The notes under the pieces are model-generated. The model was not told the DNA's origin. It was given only the letters and a program-made list of their open reading frames with translations, and ran no database searches. Positions 14,647-17,609 of a stretch of 17,609 bases of DNA are shown one piece after another. The stretch is taken from contig JAUUZV010000022.1 in assembly GCA_030592085.1 (NCBI GenBank), positions 1-17,609 of the forward strand, in the 5' to 3' direction. This DNA comes from Clostridia bacterium. Its GTDB lineage: Bacteria; Bacillota; Clostridia; DUPQ01. The position numbers and the translations under genes are program-made. Each line of letters begins with the position of its first letter. The stretch's first letter is position 1.

Positions 14647-15825
14647 ATGAAAAATATGAATTTAGAAAAAATTAAAACACAATATGAATATCAGCTCATT
14701 GAAAAAATCCTTCCATTTTGGATTAATCACAGCATAGATACCACTTATGGTGGTTATATGACATGGTTAAATCATGACGGTAGTTTAATAAGCACTGATA
14801 AGTCCGTTTGGATGCAAGGTAGAGGATTATTTATTTTTTCAAAGATGTATAATCAATTTTCAAAAAATCAATGTTGGCTTGATGCAGCAACTTCAGGTTA
14901 TAATTTTATTAAGAACTATTGTATTGATCAAGATAATAGACTTTTCTTTCGTATGACTAAAGATGGAAAACCACTAATTAAAAGAAGATATGTTTTTTCT
15001 GATGTTTTTGTAGCAGCTGGAATGATGGAATATTATATGGCCACAAAAAACTTAGATGCATATAATTTATCATTACAAAGTTTTAAAACAGTATATGATG
15101 TATTCTATGGAAATATAAAACTACCTTCTAAAACAATTACAGAGAACCGAACAATGAAAAACCACTCATTAATAATGATTATGATTGATTTATGTAAAAC
15201 TATGAGACAGGGTGATAATTCATATAATTATGAAAAAATTCTAAAAGATGCTATATATCAAATAGAACATCACTTCTTTTTTAGTGATAAAAATATGTTA
15301 ATTGAGAACGTAGGTATATTAGGTGAATACTATAGTGATATTCCAGAAGGGAGACTTTTAAATCCAGGTCATGCAATTGAAACAGCATGGTTTATTCTTG
15401 AAGAAGGTATGAAATGTGATAATCAAGCATATATTGATCTTGGTTTAAAAATTCTTGATGCTTCCTTATTAATTGGGTGGGATAAAAAAAATGAAGGATT
15501 ATATGCCTTTTTAGACAGTGAAGGTTTACCACCATTTAATTTAGAATGGGATATGAAATTATGGTGGCCTCACAATGAAGCAATCATTGCTACTCTTATG
15601 GCTTACTCTCATACAAAAGACAAACATTATTTACAATGGTTTGAAAAAATAAATAAATATGTTCAAAAAAACTTCTATGATGAAAAGCATGGTGAATGGT
15701 ATGGATATCTTCACAGAGACAATACTCTTGCTTCTTCTGCTAAAGGATGTATATGGAAAGGGCCTTTCCATGTTCCTAGAAGTTATATGTATGTTATAGA
15801 AATGCTAAAAAACACAGTTAAATAA
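14647..15825 (+). CDS. AGE-family sugar 2-epimerase (392 aa)
   Basis: A member of the N-acylglucosamine 2-epimerase family, (alpha/alpha)6-barrel enzymes that interconvert sugars at C2 or isomerise them (for example cellobiose 2-epimerase, mannose isomerase). Conserved motifs in order: WMQGRG (55-60, with R59 in the substrate pocket), NPGHAIETAW (239-248, H242), WWPHNEAI (306-313, H309 and E311), GEWYGYL (349-355) and WKGPFHVPR (370-378, H375). The general acid/base histidines and the length (about 390-410 normal) are all present, so the enzyme looks active; the exact sugar cannot be read. No signal peptide. The start is 4 bp after the toroid gene with AAGGTG overlapping that gene's end, which suggests translational coupling. 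It probably epimerises the monomer or disaccharide released by the upstream enzyme. The 3' end overlaps the convergent peroxidase gene by 8 bases. Confidence 0.9.
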   Translation: MKNMNLEKIKTQYEYQLIEKILPFWINHSIDTTYGGYMTWLNHDGSLISTDKSVWMQGRGLFIFSKMYNQFSKNQCWLDAATSGYNFIKNYCIDQDNRLFFRMTKDGKPLIKRRYVFSDVFVAAGMMEYYMATKNLDAYNLSLQSFKTVYDVFYGNIKLPSKTITENRTMKNHSLIMIMIDLCKTMRQGDNSYNYEKILKDAIYQIEHHFFFSDKNMLIENVGILGEYYSDIPEGRLLNPGHAIETAWFILEEGMKCDNQAYIDLGLKILDASLLIGWDKKNEGLYAFLDSEGLPPFNLEWDMKLWWPHNEAIIATLMAYSHTKDKHYLQWFEKINKYVQKNFYDEKHGEWYGYLHRDNTLASSAKGCIWKGPFHVPRSYMYVIEMLKNTVK

Positions 15826-16291
15826 TTTTACTTATATCTTTACCAATCTTTAAAGGTGTAACTAAAGATGAATAACGGTTAATAACTTCGCCATCTCTAT
15901 TAATTAGAAATTTCTCAAAATTCCACTTAATATCTTTACCTGCTTTTTTGGGTGAATTCTTAATTAAATATTCATATAATTCATGTCTACTATCACCATT
16001 TACATTGATTTTTGAGTACATGGGAAAAGTCACTTGATAAGTACTTTTACAAAAATTAAAAATTTCTTCATCGGTTCCTGGATCTTGTTGTTTAAACTGA
16101 TTACAAGGGAACCCTATTATAGTTAATCCTTGTTCATTGTATTTTTTATATAATTTCTCTAGTCCCTCAAATTGAGGTGTAAATCCACATTTACTAGCTG
16201 TATTAACTATAAGTAGAAGTTTTCCTGTATATTCATTCAATGTGTTTTCAAAACCAAAAATATTTTTTACTTTTATATCATAAATGCTCAT
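15818..16291 (-). CDS. glutathione peroxidase family, thioredoxin-dependent type (157 aa)
   Basis: A cytoplasmic peroxidase of the GPx family that reduces hydrogen peroxide and organic hydroperoxides. The catalytic tetrad is complete: C35 (TASKCGFTPQ, Cys rather than selenocysteine), Q69 (FPCNQFKQQDPG) and W123-N124 (WNFEKFL). C81 in IFNFCKSTYQVTFP matches the resolving Cys of the yeast-type enzymes that use thioredoxin instead of glutathione, so electrons most likely come from thioredoxin. The length is typical for bacterial BtuE/BsaA-type proteins. AAGGAG lies 8 bases before the ATG. It is a single-gene unit with its own promoter, convergent with the epimerase gene and divergent from the esterase gene. 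It is housekeeping oxidative defence and not evidently part of the sugar locus. Confidence 0.93.
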   Translation of the reverse strand: MSIYDIKVKNIFGFENTLNEYTGKLLLIVNTASKCGFTPQFEGLEKLYKKYNEQGLTIIGFPCNQFKQQDPGTDEEIFNFCKSTYQVTFPMYSKINVNGDSRHELYEYLIKNSPKKAGKDIKWNFEKFLINRDGEVINRYSSLVTPLKIGKDISKII

Positions 16292-16313
16292 AATTATTCT
16301 CCTTTTGTATTTA

Positions 16314-16342
16314 ATTATATACCCATTCTTAATCTATGGTAA
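16314..16342 (-). promoter_or_regulatory. probable promoter of the glutathione peroxidase gene
   Basis: On the minus strand TATAAT (plus-strand 16314-16319) and TTACCA (16337-16342) are spaced 17 bp apart, about 23 bases before the start codon. No good promoter for the divergent esterase gene is evident in the 73-base gap. Confidence 0.5.
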
Positions 16343-16364
16343 AATAAATATATTAGGAGAGCTT

Positions 16365-17609
16365 ATGGGAGTTTTTGATATTTTTCTTATTATAATAATT
16401 ATTACTTGTTTTTTCTTAAAGAGCAAGTTACACAGGCAATACTTATTATTATTTCTTATTATAGGTATTATTTTTTTACAAATACTTTTAGAACCCATTA
16501 GATGGTCAATCTATGGTCTATATTTTATATGTTTTTTATACTTGCTTATTATAGTTGGAATATTAAGTAAACAATTTATTAAGAAAAAAATAATTTCCAT
16601 TAGTTTAGCTATTATTATTATTATTTCAATAATATTAAGTATACTTTTCCCCATAAGTCATTTTTCAAAACCAACTGGTCCTTATAACGTGGGTACCACA
16701 ATTTTTGAGGCAATCGATTTAAAGCGAAATGATCCATATGGACAATTAGATAATCGTAAAATAAGTTATCGTATTTGGTATCCAAGCGATCAACAACCCT
16801 CTGTGTCACCTATTCCATGGTTACTGCATGGAAAACAAATGACAAAGGAAATTACTAAAATGCTTTCCTACCCATCATTTTTACTAAATCAAACTGAGCA
16901 TATAAGTAGTCACTCTTATTGGCAACCATCAGTTAGTTCATCAAGTGGATTGTATCCTGTTATAATTATATCTCATGGGTGGCAAGGTTTTGCCGAACTT
17001 CATACTAATTGGGCTGAATTACTAGCTAGCTATGGTTATATTGTTGTATCCATTGAACACTCTCATGGCTCTGCTGCTACCTTTTTTGGAGATGGCTCTG
17101 TTATTCCTTATAATAAAGAAACACTTGATTTTAACGTTGATGAATTAACATTTAAAAGGACATCTAATATTTTAGTTAATACATATGCCAATGATTTATT
17201 ATTTGTTATTGACCAGTTAGAAGAAATAAATAAATCTGATTCGTTATTAGCTGAAAAATTAGATTTAACTAAAATAGGTGTAATTGGGCATTCAACTGGT
17301 GGAGGTGGGGCTATTGCAGCTGCAATTAAAGATAAAAGAATTGATTGTGTTTTTGGCTGTGATCCTTGGGTTGAACCACTATATAAAGAAGAAATGAATC
17401 TTGGTTTGAGCATTCCTACTATGTACCTAAGAAGTGAAGAGTGGAGTGATCGTAGTAATAATGATAATCTAAATTTATTAATTGACAATTCAAGTGGTTT
17501 TATTGGATTATATCAAATTATAAATAGTAAACATATTGATTTTTCCATGGCTTATATGTTTTCGCCAGCTACTAAATATCTAGGTAATAATATGTTCTTT
17601 AGAAATGAC
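16365..17609 (+). CDS. membrane-anchored PAF-acetylhydrolase-like esterase (3' end outside window)
   Basis: An alpha/beta-hydrolase with an N-terminal membrane domain; the frame stays open for 415 codons to the window edge. About four hydrophobic helices fall in residues 3-95, then an extracytoplasmic hydrolase domain. Its parts fit the platelet-activating-factor acetylhydrolase (isoform II) family: the oxyanion-hole strand IIISHGWQG (about 200-208), the nucleophile elbow GHSTGGG with Ser310, a likely acid Asp333 in GCDPWVEP and a likely base His390 in SKHIDF. The triad is thus complete. AGGAG lies 5 bases before ATG 16365. The natural substrate is probably a short acyl ester or lipid, but bacterial members are poorly known. 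The C-terminal end is missing, and two leftward open frames in this stretch are only antisense shadows. Confidence 0.85.
   Translation, partial: MGVFDIFLIIIIITCFFLKSKLHRQYLLLFLIIGIIFLQILLEPIRWSIYGLYFICFLYLLIIVGILSKQFIKKKIISISLAIIIIISIILSILFPISHFSKPTGPYNVGTTIFEAIDLKRNDPYGQLDNRKISYRIWYPSDQQPSVSPIPWLLHGKQMTKEITKMLSYPSFLLNQTEHISSHSYWQPSVSSSSGLYPVIIISHGWQGFAELHTNWAELLASYGYIVVSIEHSHGSAATFFGDGSVIPYNKETLDFNVDELTFKRTSNILVNTYANDLLFVIDQLEEINKSDSLLAEKLDLTKIGVIGHSTGGGGAIAAAIKDKRIDCVFGCDPWVEPLYKEEMNLGLSIPTMYLRSEEWSDRSNNDNLNLLIDNSSGFIGLYQIINSKHIDFSMAYMFSPATKYLGNNMFFRND

Noticed and set aside
16621..17488. two leftward open frames (16621-16809 and 17108-17488)
   Set aside because: Both are antisense to the PAF-acetylhydrolase-like gene, which has a full catalytic triad and a proper ribosome binding site.
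1..17609. alternative genetic code (TGA as Trp)
   Set aside because: No complete gene uses TGA as a stop, but Trp is TGG throughout and no conserved family is cut by an in-frame TGA, so the standard bacterial code explains the window.
1..17609. CRISPR arrays, tRNA or rRNA genes
   Set aside because: No regularly spaced direct repeats, cloverleaf-like gene or rRNA-like stretch was seen; the intergenic gaps are all under 200 bases.

Overview
The window comes from an AT-rich, low-GC bacterium, most likely an anaerobe or microaerophile of the Bacillota (Clostridia or Erysipelotrichia type) or the related Izemoplasma/Haloplasma lineages. The evidence is the strong A/T codon bias, AGGAG-type ribosome binding sites, a clostridial-type ferredoxin/cupin/HD operon beside a Crp/Fnr regulator, and a lipoprotein with a Gram-positive-style Ser/Thr-rich linker. 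Every complete gene ends in TAA or TAG, Trp is written TGG, and no gene family is interrupted by TGA, so a Mycoplasma-type code is not indicated. I cannot name the species.

Layout. (1) 1-950: the 3' part of an IS110-family transposase, cut by the window edge, then a hairpin-rich noncoding stretch. (2) 951-3305: a leftward operon (ferredoxin-like protein, small cupin, HD-domain protein) divergent from a Crp/Fnr regulator. The shared intergenic region holds overlapping promoters and one perfect 14-bp palindrome, a good operator candidate. (3) 3302-4959: a leftward surface lipoprotein and a rightward OsmC-like protein. (4) 4964-15825: the core of the window, an apparent sugar or glycan catabolism locus. 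Leftward are a dCache/HAMP/PAS/PAS/GGDEF/HD-GYP c-di-GMP protein, a UroD-like protein 5 bp behind it, a small membrane protein and a beta-propeller glycosidase-like protein. Rightward, from the same divergent promoter region, are a second UroD-like protein, an 807-residue toroid/beta-sandwich protein resembling polysaccharide lyases, and an AGE-type sugar epimerase. (5) 15818-17609: a thioredoxin-type glutathione peroxidase, and divergently a membrane-anchored PAF-acetylhydrolase-like esterase that runs off the window.

How the genes may work together. The propeller protein, the toroid protein and the epimerase all lack signal peptides, so they should act in the cytoplasm on imported oligosaccharides. 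The two UroD-like proteins are not heme enzymes in this context; both differ at the zinc-thiolate site used by the corrinoid methyltransferases of the superfamily. The sensor kinase-like input domains (extracellular dCache) coupled to c-di-GMP synthesis/hydrolysis could link an external ligand to this metabolism. No transporter, corrinoid protein or sugar kinase lies in the window, so the pathway is incomplete here. The combination of two UroD-like paralogs, a c-di-GMP sensor and glycan enzymes is the part most likely to be undescribed.
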